Assembly (NCBI RefSeq): GCF_004102745.1
Contig: NZ_RLII01000008.1
Span: 1-64,000 of the forward strand
Source: Acetivibrio mesophilus
Lineage (GTDB): Bacteria > Bacillota > Clostridia > Acetivibrionales > Acetivibrionaceae
Length of the DNA: 64,000 nucleotides
Reading direction: 5' to 3'
A program made the position numbers and the translations under genes. Under the pieces are notes generated by a model. That model was not told the DNA's origin. It did no database searches and was given only the letters and a program-made list of their open reading frames with translations. Position 1 is the stretch's first letter, and each line of letters opens with the position of its first letter. Positions 45,401 through 53,232 of the stretch are shown here, piece after piece.

Positions 45401-47334
45401 CTGATAATCAGATAAAAATCCGGGGCTACAGGATTGAAGCCGGAGAAATAGAAGCACAGCTATTGAGCTGTGGGAAGGTGAAAGAAGCTTTTGTTATGGC
45501 AAGGGAGGACGAGAATAGGGATAAATATATCCTGGCTTATATAGTGTGCGATGAAATGGTGGAGGAAAAGGAACTTAGGGAATTTTTGATAGGACGCATT
45601 CCCCATTACATGATACCATCCTACTTTGTGAGAATAGAAAAAATGCCTCTTAACTCCAACGGCAAAGTAGACATAAGATCGCTTCCGGAGCCAAACCGGA
45701 TAAAAGGCCGCGATTATGAAGCTCCTTCAGACTCAACGGAAGAAAAGCTTGCTGAAATTTGGAAGGATATTCTGAAGATTGAAGATGTAGGTATGAATGA
45801 TAATTTCTTCGAACTGGGAGGCCATTCACTAAAAGCTACGGTTCTGGCAAACAGAATTTATAAGGAATTCAATGTAAAGATGCCTCTTAGTGAAATATTT
45901 ACATCTTCTACAATAAAGAATATTGCAAGCTATATAAAGAATTCAAGAAATAGTATTTATTCTTCGATAGAACCTGTAAAAAAGAGCAGTTATTATGAAA
46001 TATCCTCTGCCCAGAGGAGGATGTTTGTATTAAGTAGGATTGAGGGAACCGGTATTGCCTATAACCTGCCGGGGGTAGTTGAGATATGTGGAAATCTCTC
46101 TAAAGAGCGTTTGGAAGAGGCTTTTAACGAATTGGTAAGAAGGCATGAATCGCTGCGCACATCCTTTGAGCTCGTGAATGAAGAACCGGTTCAGATAGTC
46201 CATGAGGAAGCAGAACTTCATGTAGAGTACGAGGAAGCAGACGAGAGAAGCATCGAATCAATGATTAAGGAATTTGTTCGACCCTTTGACCTTAGGATTG
46301 CCCCTCTTCTGAGAGTCAAGCTCGTAAAGCTGCCCAAGGATGATAAAGGCAATGAGGATAGGCATATTTTAATGTATGATATGCATCACATCATATCCGA
46401 TGGGGTATCGAGGAAAATCATGGTGGATGAATTTATCAGCCTGTACGAAGCAAAACAGCTCAAGCCGTTAAGATTGCAATATAAGGATTTTGCAGCTTGG
46501 CAGAATAGATTGTTTGAATCCGAAGAGATTAAAAAGCAGGAAAACTACTGGATGAAAAAGTTTGAAGGGGATATCCCGGTACTCAATATGCCTACCGATT
46601 TTGAAAGACCTGCCATAAAGAGCTTTAGCGGAAGCAATACAAGCTTTAAGGCAGGGAATGAATTGACATCACAGTTAAAAGAACTTGCAGGAAGGACCGG
46701 CACAACCCTTTATATGGTACTTCTTACCGCATATAAAATCCTTCTTTCCAGATATTCGGGGCAGGAGGAACTGGTAGTGGGATCGCCCATAGCCGGAAGA
46801 CCTCATGCAGATTTGGAGAATATTATGGGTATGTTTGTAAACATGATCGCAATAAGGAGCTTTCCTATCGGTAGCAAGACCTTTGGCCAGTACCTGAATG
46901 AGGTAAAAGAAGACTGCCTTATGGCATATGAAAACCAGGACTACCAATATGAAGAGTTGGTGGAGGCGTTGGGAGCAAGAAGGGATATGAGCAGAAATCC
47001 ATTGTTTGATGCATCCTTTACTCTGCAAAACCTGGATATAGAGGAGATAGAGACAGAGGAGCTTAAATTTAAGCGCTATGAAATTGAAAACACGGTGGCA
47101 AAATTTGATTTGACACTGTGGTGTGCCGAAGGAAACGGCGATATTGAGTTTGTCCTGGAATACTGCACCAGCCTTTTTGAAAGAAGTACAGCTCTGAGGC
47201 TTGCAGAGGACTATTTGAAGATTCTTAAAAGCATAGTAACGGATGAAAACATAAGAATTAAAGATATTGAACTGGAGGATAGGTTCGTTAAAAGAGATAA
47301 GGTCTTGGTGAAGGACATACAGTTCAATTTCTAA
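39436..47334 (+). CDS. NRPS 3: partial C-A(Phe-like, MT insert)-carrier-C-A(Asp)-carrier-C
   Basis: A 2632-residue synthetase. Residues 1-240 match only the C-terminal half of a condensation domain, without HHxxxDG. A1 (246-1029) is split by a SAM methyltransferase (about 402-655, motif VLEIGCASG near 468) placed before core motif a3 (YTSGTTGKPKG near 691). Its code, DAWTIAGVC(K), is close to the Phe code DAWTIAAICK. Carrier 1 is near 1070, C1 spans 1131-1565 (HHIISDG near 1266), and A2 (1569-2085) reads DLTKVGHIG(K), the Asp code. Carrier 2 is near 2130. A complete C domain ends the protein (2184-2632, HHIISDG near 2317). Its partner A domain is in the next gene. Confidence 0.92.
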   Translation: MSNDVLNLYREYEESRKYWENKLGGEINELKIPADFTRTYRNKRGSCEIALDEGLCGKLTALAKNQDLLLYIIMMTGLKILLYRYTGQEDIVVASPLYKDEDVQKTNRYIVLRDLLKENMTFKELLMDVKKTVSEGIKNQYFPLEKLIEQIEDNRGGKLAARVGLMMEGIHKREAYEEVVSSPDSYFDFTIVARDGRITVRAEYNAALFKEESIRALLERYVYIFTQAVSDINTKLGDFSITTEEEKKRILFDFNNTKAYYPEDKTIHELFSEQAAKTPDNIAVVFNEQELTYRELEHKSNRLANYLIAAHNIEPDTLVGIFIENSIEQIVAILGILKAGGAYVPISTTLPEERIKTMIDDSKIRLVLSTAKNIKMLNKLQWECESFEAFLCLDTEDIYSENEAEESGLMDKKLWEYIGQNSVDEITGGGWASSYTGEALSKKEMDEYAENIFLKLKPYLNSKTRVLEIGCASGISMFRIAPYVGMYYGTDLSGVIIEKDRERAEKENLKNIRLECLPAHEIDKIEEKDFDIVIINSVIQAFSGHNYLRQVIKKSVNLMSEKGILFIGDIMDQDKKYELLDSLLEFKRNNPQYDTKTDVSEELFVSRRFFEDVAVEMREVAKVDFSTKIHTIENELTRYRYDAVMQIDKNNKEKVLAPKHKYQYDIRVLKGFDSTCPSSCVKPNNLAYIIYTSGTTGKPKGVMLEHKGVANLKAFFENVLKLSEEDRVIHFASISFDASVWDIFTGLLTGATLYIMPDDVIGSYSKFEEFLNKNRITFATLPPTYLVNLDPDRIITLKKLITAGSVSSMELFSKWKDRVEYRNGYGPTESTVCATMWKYDGEYEVSSSVPIGRPANNIRVYVVDKNNNLQPVGVEGELCIAGVSLARGYMNMPELTAEKFIESPFLPGERMYKSGDLARWLPDGNLEFLGRKDHQVKIRGFRIETGEIEFQLLKHGLIKEAVVVARGDEDKYLCAYYTAYEELSTSRLKDFLGRRLPDYMIPSYFVQLDAMPLTSNSKIDVKALPDPEGRKSLKTLYVEPQNEIEEKLAAIWKEILGVEKIGIDDDFFELGGHSLKATALVTEIHRTFNTEIQLKDVFEIRTIRGLAARIKTAGQSIYSSIKPAEAQENWPHGYYAASSAQKRLYIINQYEGIGTGYNMPAAIEIEGELNYERLKETFNKLIERHESLRTSFGVFEGEVAQIVHPSAELNIDYISRTEYIEKIKDGGIGRVIKEFVRPFDLEKAPLMRVGLAHTEERRHVLMVDMHHIISDGMSMNILIEEFAHLYEGKTLPELRIQYKDFAVWQNELFETEEIKKQGEYWKSVFAGNIPVLDMPSDYVRPSIQSFEGDRIDFELDRELTAGLNALAAQTGTTLYMVMLAAYNVLLSKYTGQEDIVVGSPIAGRHHPDMEKIIGFFVNTLALRNYPKDHKTFMEFLSEVRQSTLLAFENQDYQFEQLVDSIAVSRDLSRNPLFDTMFVMQNISSSELRIPDLRFKSLDIDYKTSKFDIKMEAMEWKDRIRMGVEYKTRLFERQTIERFARHYTNILRTIADCPQIVLSQISLMDDEEKNRMVYGLNQEMNAFDERRTVSQLFEQQAAATPDNIALVSGDTRLSYGQLNEKANSVARRLKNSGIKADDVVGILTGQNHHMIIGILAVLKAGAAYLPIDPEFPEERIKYMLSDSGARMLLCCGESSVSFEGEVINLESGEAYEEDSSNLQQGSKPGDLAYIIYTSGTTGKPKGVMIENHSLANYCNWFVGRFGIAREDKTVIVSSLCFDLSYTAFYSALICGSELHLISKQDYSDPEILLPYMEENGITYIKSTPSLFNMMVNSHAFLKPDTLKKLRLVVLGGEEINIKDIEHFNAVYPETDFVNHYGPTETTIGAIAEGIDFNRLELYRRSPVIGRPIDNTSVYILDRNLNPVPAGVRGEIYISGEGLSRGYLNNPSLTGEKFISNPFAKDDGKIPSRMYRTGDMARYLPDGSIAFYGRADNQIKIRGYRIEAGEIEAQLLSCGKVKEAFVMAREDENRDKYILAYIVCDEMVEEKELREFLIGRIPHYMIPSYFVRIEKMPLNSNGKVDIRSLPEPNRIKGRDYEAPSDSTEEKLAEIWKDILKIEDVGMNDNFFELGGHSLKATVLANRIYKEFNVKMPLSEIFTSSTIKNIASYIKNSRNSIYSSIEPVKKSSYYEISSAQRRMFVLSRIEGTGIAYNLPGVVEICGNLSKERLEEAFNELVRRHESLRTSFELVNEEPVQIVHEEAELHVEYEEADERSIESMIKEFVRPFDLRIAPLLRVKLVKLPKDDKGNEDRHILMYDMHHIISDGVSRKIMVDEFISLYEAKQLKPLRLQYKDFAAWQNRLFESEEIKKQENYWMKKFEGDIPVLNMPTDFERPAIKSFSGSNTSFKAGNELTSQLKELAGRTGTTLYMVLLTAYKILLSRYSGQEELVVGSPIAGRPHADLENIMGMFVNMIAIRSFPIGSKTFGQYLNEVKEDCLMAYENQDYQYEELVEALGARRDMSRNPLFDASFTLQNLDIEEIETEELKFKRYEIENTVAKFDLTLWCAEGNGDIEFVLEYCTSLFERSTALRLAEDYLKILKSIVTDENIRIKDIELEDRFVKRDKVLVKDIQFNF

Positions 47335-47385
47335 CTATATATTTTGGCTTGTTTTCGATAAGTAGAGATTTGGGGGGTTATGGTG

Positions 47386-50300
47386 ATGAAAATTGACAGA
47401 TACTCTAAAAATATTTTAATGTCCGCAGGAGAGTTCGAAGCAGAAAGAAAATATTGGACTGACAGACTTCAGGGGGAAGTGGTATCAGCAGGTTTGCCGC
47501 TGAGTTTTGGCCGTACCAAAAGTGAACAGTACAAAAAAGTTTCAAAGAGCATTGTATTTCCCGATGAGGTTTCCAAAAAGTTTATTTCCATGAGCAACAG
47601 CTCGCCTTATGCACTGTATATGATACTGTTATCTTGCGTAAACTGCCTTATTTATAGATATACGGGAATTGAGGATATTACGGTTGGAATGCCGGAATTT
47701 AAGCAGGAGGGCAAGGAAGATATACACTCCCGGAACATTCTTCCTTTGAGGATTAATATAAAAAATCAAGAGACTTTTAAGGAATTGTTAATGGATGTCA
47801 GGGATGCCGTAAGATATGCAGATGAGAATAAAAACCTTCCGATGGAAATCATAGAGGAGCTTTTGAATTATGACCCGGAGGATATTTCGCCCCTGTTTAA
47901 AACCGTCGTAATGCTAGAGGGTATACAGGATAAAGCTTGCATGGAAGAAACAGAATCGGATACATTGTTTTGCTTTTCGGTGGAGCAAGAATTGATAAAG
48001 CTTGATCTAAGTTTTAGGGAAGATTTGTTAAAGGAGCAGTTTGCAGGACAGGCAATGGCACATCTTGTGAATATTGCTGCTTCGGTTGCTTCCAATCCGG
48101 ATATTATGCTTTCACAGATGGAGGTTCTTTCCGATGACGAAAGGAAGCGGATTCTATATGACTTCAACAATACGCGAAAAGTATATAGTGACAGCAAGAC
48201 GATTCATAAGATGTTCGAGGAGCAGGTGGAGAAAACTCCGGACAACGTAGCTGTAATATTCGGAGACAGAGAAATTACATACAGAGAATTGAACCAAAGA
48301 TCCAATAAGCTTGCAGCATTGCTCAGGGATAGAGGAGTAAAGCCGGGGGTATTTACAGCGGTCCTAATGGAGCGTTCTATGGAAATGATACCGGCAGTAA
48401 TGGGAATAATTAAGGCCGGAGGAGCTTATGTACCCTTTGAACCATCGTTTCCCAAGATGCGTATTCAGAAGATTCTTGAGGATCTCAACATCCACTGCAT
48501 TATTACCCAGAGTTCATTCCTAAAGACCGTAAGGGAAATGCAATGGTCTCTCCCTTGCCTTACTGATGTTGTGTGTATGGATGTGGAGGATGAAGGGATA
48601 CCAATGGAGCAAATTGACCAAAGAGCAATTGGGGAATTCTGGGATCATATTTCCGATAAATCTGTAGATGACGTGACTGCGGGAGGATTTATAAGCAGTT
48701 ATACAGGAAAACCATTTTCAAAAGAGGAAGTTGACCAATACCAAAACCGGATAATTTCCCTCATAAGTCCTTATCTTGACAAGGAGAAAAAGGTTCTGGA
48801 GATTGGCTGTGGCTCAGGAACCATAATGTTTTCCGTTGCTCCTTTAGTAAAACAGTATACCGGTATTGATCCTTCCTCCGTAACCTTGGAGAAAAACAAA
48901 GAGTACATATCTTTAAAGGATATCGATAACATTAGACTTTTAAAGGGATTTGCCCATGAAGTGGACACCCTATGCGAGGATTCCTATGATGTTATAATTA
49001 TTGCCAGTACCGTTCAGTTCTTTCCGGGATATGTATACCTCGAAAGAACAATAGAAAAGGCGTTAAAATTATTAAAGCCCGGTGGAACTCTTTTGGTGGC
49101 GGATGTTATGGACGCCGGAAGAAAAGAGGACTTCAGAAGATCACTGGAGGAGTTTCGGAGCAAAAACAAGGATAACAGCGAGATAAGAACAAAAACCGAC
49201 TTAGACGGGGAGCTCTATGTTGATAAACAGTTCTTTTACGAGTTGGAAGATAAGATATGGGAGATTAACCAAGTAAGGGTGCAGTTTAGAGAGGAAGAAT
49301 TCAATAACGAACTCATGTACCGCTATGATGTTTTAATTGAAAAGGGACATGCTGCCAAAGAGGAGTATTCATCCCGAGCAATGAAAAGAAGAAATGATTG
49401 GACCCTTTGGCACCTTTCAAAGTACTCTGGGGATAATCTTGACATAGATATAAATCCAAGAGAGCTTGCCTATGTTATATACACTTCCGGTTCTACAGGG
49501 GTGCCGAAGGGAGTTGCTGTTTCCCATAGGCCGGTTATAAACCTTGTGGAATGGGTTAATCGTACCTTTAGAATTGATTCTAAAGACAGACTGCTGTTTG
49601 TAACATCTTTGTGCTTTGACCTGTCGGTATATGATATTTTTGGAATTTTGGCATCGGGAGGCTCAATACGTGTGGCATCGAGAAGTGAATTGAGAAATCC
49701 CGAAGCCCTTTTGGATATTCTACATAATGAGCCGATAACCTTCTGGGATTCTGCTCCTGCGGCGCTCAATCAGCTTGTTCCGTATTTTGATGCAGAAAAA
49801 GGCCAATTTGCTTCCTTGAGGCTGGTGTTCTTAAGCGGTGATTGGATCCCGGTGACATTGCCGGATAGGATAAGGGGAGCATTCCCTAGGGCAGAGGTTA
49901 TAAGCCTTGGTGGGGCAACGGAGGCGACGGTATGGTCAAATTATTACCCCATAGGGGAAGTAGATCCGTTGTGGGCAAGCATACCTTACGGGAAGCCCAT
50001 TCAGAATGCATTTTATTATATTTTAGATTCCAATCTAAATCCGTGCCCTATAGGGGTTATTGGGGATTTGTACATCGGAGGGGAATGCCTTGCATCAGGA
50101 TATATCAATGATGAAAAGCTGACTGGGGAAAAATTCATTCCCGATCCGTTCAATAAGAGTTTGGATGGACGTATGTATAAAACCGGGGATACTGCAAGAT
50201 GGTTTGAGGATGGAAATATGGAGTTCATGGGAAGAAAGGACTTCCAGGTAAAGATTCGTGGCTACAGGATAGAGTTGGGGGAAATAGAAAGTCAGCTTAT

Positions 50301-53232
50301 AAAGCACGAAGCCATTAAAGAGGCCACAGTTGTAGTAAGGAAGGATGATGGCGACAACTATATATGTGCCTATTATATTTCAGATAGGGAACTTACTGTG
50401 TCGGAGCTTAGGGAGTACCTCCTTATGGAGCTACCATCCTATATGATACCTTCATTTTTTGTAAGGCTTTCCCAGATGCCTGTTACGGATAACGGAAAGC
50501 TTGACAGAAAGGCATTGCCCAAGCCTCAGGAAAATGTAAACACTGGAGCGGAGTATGAGGCACCCAGAAATGACATTGAAAAGAAGCTGGTGGAAATATA
50601 TAGGGATGTACTCGGTGTTGAAAAGATAGGAATAAGGGATGATTTCTTTGACCTTGGGGGCGATTCAATAAAAGCCATACAGGTAACATCCACGGCTGAG
50701 CAGCAGGGAATTAACATTTCAGTATCGGATGTATTAAAATATAAAACCATAATTGAAATTGTAGAAAATGTGGATTATACAAAGAAAAAGGAGACAGCAT
50801 CTCAGACAGAGGTTGAGGGTGAAGTGTTGCTTACTCCTATACAGAAATGGTTTTTCCACGAAGAGCGGGGCTATGCCCACTACTGGAATCAGACAAATCT
50901 CTTTAAATTGGAAAGAAATGCCGATTTAAAGCTTTTAGAAGACGTATTTAAAAAGGTAATTGAACACCACGATGCCCTGAGGATGGGATACAGCTTTAAG
51001 GAAGAAGAGGTGGTGCAGTACAACAAAAAGGTGAGTGAGACAGATTTCAGCCTTGAGGTTATTGATCTTGCGGCATATGATTATGAGGTTCAAAAGCAGA
51101 AGATAAAGGAATTAAGCATAAAAATACAGGACAGTCTTGACCTGGAGAAGGATCTTCTTATCCGGGCCTATGTATTCGATTTGGGCGAAAACGGCAAGAG
51201 GCTTTTAATCCCTGTACACCATCTTGTGATAGACGGGGTCTCATGGAGAATCCTCATCGAAGACATAGAAAGACTGTACAAGTCCAAAATGGAGGAGGCT
51301 CTGCCTTTAAAGACCACCTCCTATAAAGAGTGGAGTGAAAAGCTTTACGATTATGCTACTAATGGACCTATAGATATAGAGTATTGGGAGAGTATAGATA
51401 GTAGTAAAATAAAATCGATTGCCAAAAAAGAGGTAGAGGATAATTATTTAAAAGACCACAAAAAGATTTCCTTTACATTGTCTAAAGAGAATACCAAAAA
51501 GCTTTTAACTGAAAGCAATAAAGCGTACGGCACAGAGATAAATGACATTTTGCTTTCAGCCCTGACCCTTTCCTTAGGAGAAGGTTTTGGTCTTGACACT
51601 GTGCTGCTTATGTTGGAGAGCTATGGTAGAGAGGAAATAATTGAAGGTGTGAATCTATCAAGAACTGTGGGCTGGTTTACGGCCATGTACCCGGTATGCT
51701 TTGAAAGAAAGGATGGCGTAGAGGATACCATTGCACAAGTTAAGCAGAATCTTCGTAAGATTTCATCGAAGAGTATCAATTTCGGTATTGCAAAATATAT
51801 TAACAAAAATGAGAAATTGAAATCTCTAAGGCCTGAAATCTCCTTTAACTATTTGGGACAATTCGATAATCCCGGAGAAAAGGGTAGCCTGCTAAATGCC
51901 TCAGATGAGGATTTTGGAAGGAGCATCCATGAAAACAACAAGCATTGTTACCTTATGGATGTAAACGGCATGACTGTGGATGGAAGGCTTCAGTTCCTTA
52001 TTGGATACAACGAAAAGTATGTAGATGAAGCGGCAGTACAAAAAACGGCACAATGCTTTGAAAAGACTCTTATCGGATTGGTGGAGGGCACCGACAAGAA
52101 GCTTGCAAATGCCATTGAAGTGAAAAATCCGGCACTTTACCAGATTAACCGACCCGATGCAAAAGAGCTGAAAGTAGTACTTCACAACGATATAGTTACC
52201 TTTTTGTGCCACTCGCTGGCGATATGTATTATACTGGCGGATGAAAGAATCCATCCTTGGTACTATGAGCATTATGTCAAGCTTTATACCGAGACTCAGG
52301 CCAACGGTATGCTGATTATGGATTTCCTTGAGCTTCGAGCTCCCTACAACGAGGTTATCCAGGAGGTATACATGGGTTATGAACTGCTAAAGGATGTACC
52401 GGACATTATTGACTATATAGTAGATAAAATAAACCTGGGATACTATGCTATAGTAAATGTTGACGAGTACTATCTTCCAGCGAAAAAGGCATATAAAAAC
52501 CAGCACTATGTTCATCACTCCCTTATCTACGGGTATGACAATTCGAAGAGGGAGCTTAAGGCAATCGGCTTTAATGCAGAGCAAATGTTTGCAAAAATGA
52601 CGTTTGACTATGATATGTACCGAGAGGCTTTTGAGAGCGGCAAGTTGTATTATAAAGGATCGGCACCTTGGGCCGAAACCAATGCCATTGAGCTTTTGAG
52701 GCTAAGGGACTTTATACAGGAATATCCTTTTAACCTTGAAAAGTTTACCAATAGATTAGCGGATTATGTGAACTCCAAAGAGGACCTTCAGGTGGTTTAT
52801 GCCCAGAGGTTTGACCAGTATTATCTGGGCAAGGAACAGCTGAAATTCGGTATGGAGGTTTATGACGAAGTGATTCGCCGCCTTGATGACCTAAAAAACG
52901 GTGTGATAACTATCGACTATAGAGCGATTCACCTTTTGTATGAGCATAAGAAGTCCATACACAAGAGATTGGAGTTTATTGTGTCCAGATTTGATGTGCC
53001 TTTGAGACTTAAGGAGCTTAAAGAAGAATATCGTAAGGTAATGGATACGGTTGATTCCGCAAGGCGTCTTATGTTGAAGCATACTATCGGTAATGGTGAA
53101 GGATATAACCTGACACCGGATAAAGAGGTCATAGACCAAATATCCGATACCTTAAGTCAAGTAAAAGTGATGGAAAAGCAGGTACTCACAGAAATATGTG
53201 ATAAACTGCGGGAGGTATATAATGAGTTCTAA
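47386..53232 (+). CDS. NRPS 4: partial C-A(Cys-like, MT insert)-carrier-E-BtrH/C39-like domain
   Basis: A 1948-residue terminal synthetase. Residues 15-255 are again a C-terminal half-C without HHxxxDG. The A domain (256-1049) is interrupted by a methyltransferase (412-662, VLEIGCGSG near 469) before a3 (YTSGSTGVPKG near 699). Its code reads DLYDFSLVW(K), nearest to Cys codes such as DLYNLSLIWK, with an unusual Asp. The carrier is near 1090, followed by an epimerisation domain (1146-1582, HHLVIDGVSW near 1279). Residues 1583-1948 resemble BtrH N-terminal/C39-like acyltransferase domains, with Cys1608 in LCHS, VDEYYLPA and HHSLIYGYD near 1710. No thioesterase is present. ATG 47386 is 8 nt after GGGGGG; ATG 47380 is too close. 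Confidence 0.88.
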   Translation: MKIDRYSKNILMSAGEFEAERKYWTDRLQGEVVSAGLPLSFGRTKSEQYKKVSKSIVFPDEVSKKFISMSNSSPYALYMILLSCVNCLIYRYTGIEDITVGMPEFKQEGKEDIHSRNILPLRINIKNQETFKELLMDVRDAVRYADENKNLPMEIIEELLNYDPEDISPLFKTVVMLEGIQDKACMEETESDTLFCFSVEQELIKLDLSFREDLLKEQFAGQAMAHLVNIAASVASNPDIMLSQMEVLSDDERKRILYDFNNTRKVYSDSKTIHKMFEEQVEKTPDNVAVIFGDREITYRELNQRSNKLAALLRDRGVKPGVFTAVLMERSMEMIPAVMGIIKAGGAYVPFEPSFPKMRIQKILEDLNIHCIITQSSFLKTVREMQWSLPCLTDVVCMDVEDEGIPMEQIDQRAIGEFWDHISDKSVDDVTAGGFISSYTGKPFSKEEVDQYQNRIISLISPYLDKEKKVLEIGCGSGTIMFSVAPLVKQYTGIDPSSVTLEKNKEYISLKDIDNIRLLKGFAHEVDTLCEDSYDVIIIASTVQFFPGYVYLERTIEKALKLLKPGGTLLVADVMDAGRKEDFRRSLEEFRSKNKDNSEIRTKTDLDGELYVDKQFFYELEDKIWEINQVRVQFREEEFNNELMYRYDVLIEKGHAAKEEYSSRAMKRRNDWTLWHLSKYSGDNLDIDINPRELAYVIYTSGSTGVPKGVAVSHRPVINLVEWVNRTFRIDSKDRLLFVTSLCFDLSVYDIFGILASGGSIRVASRSELRNPEALLDILHNEPITFWDSAPAALNQLVPYFDAEKGQFASLRLVFLSGDWIPVTLPDRIRGAFPRAEVISLGGATEATVWSNYYPIGEVDPLWASIPYGKPIQNAFYYILDSNLNPCPIGVIGDLYIGGECLASGYINDEKLTGEKFIPDPFNKSLDGRMYKTGDTARWFEDGNMEFMGRKDFQVKIRGYRIELGEIESQLIKHEAIKEATVVVRKDDGDNYICAYYISDRELTVSELREYLLMELPSYMIPSFFVRLSQMPVTDNGKLDRKALPKPQENVNTGAEYEAPRNDIEKKLVEIYRDVLGVEKIGIRDDFFDLGGDSIKAIQVTSTAEQQGINISVSDVLKYKTIIEIVENVDYTKKKETASQTEVEGEVLLTPIQKWFFHEERGYAHYWNQTNLFKLERNADLKLLEDVFKKVIEHHDALRMGYSFKEEEVVQYNKKVSETDFSLEVIDLAAYDYEVQKQKIKELSIKIQDSLDLEKDLLIRAYVFDLGENGKRLLIPVHHLVIDGVSWRILIEDIERLYKSKMEEALPLKTTSYKEWSEKLYDYATNGPIDIEYWESIDSSKIKSIAKKEVEDNYLKDHKKISFTLSKENTKKLLTESNKAYGTEINDILLSALTLSLGEGFGLDTVLLMLESYGREEIIEGVNLSRTVGWFTAMYPVCFERKDGVEDTIAQVKQNLRKISSKSINFGIAKYINKNEKLKSLRPEISFNYLGQFDNPGEKGSLLNASDEDFGRSIHENNKHCYLMDVNGMTVDGRLQFLIGYNEKYVDEAAVQKTAQCFEKTLIGLVEGTDKKLANAIEVKNPALYQINRPDAKELKVVLHNDIVTFLCHSLAICIILADERIHPWYYEHYVKLYTETQANGMLIMDFLELRAPYNEVIQEVYMGYELLKDVPDIIDYIVDKINLGYYAIVNVDEYYLPAKKAYKNQHYVHHSLIYGYDNSKRELKAIGFNAEQMFAKMTFDYDMYREAFESGKLYYKGSAPWAETNAIELLRLRDFIQEYPFNLEKFTNRLADYVNSKEDLQVVYAQRFDQYYLGKEQLKFGMEVYDEVIRRLDDLKNGVITIDYRAIHLLYEHKKSIHKRLEFIVSRFDVPLRLKELKEEYRKVMDTVDSARRLMLKHTIGNGEGYNLTPDKEVIDQISDTLSQVKVMEKQVLTEICDKLREVYNEF

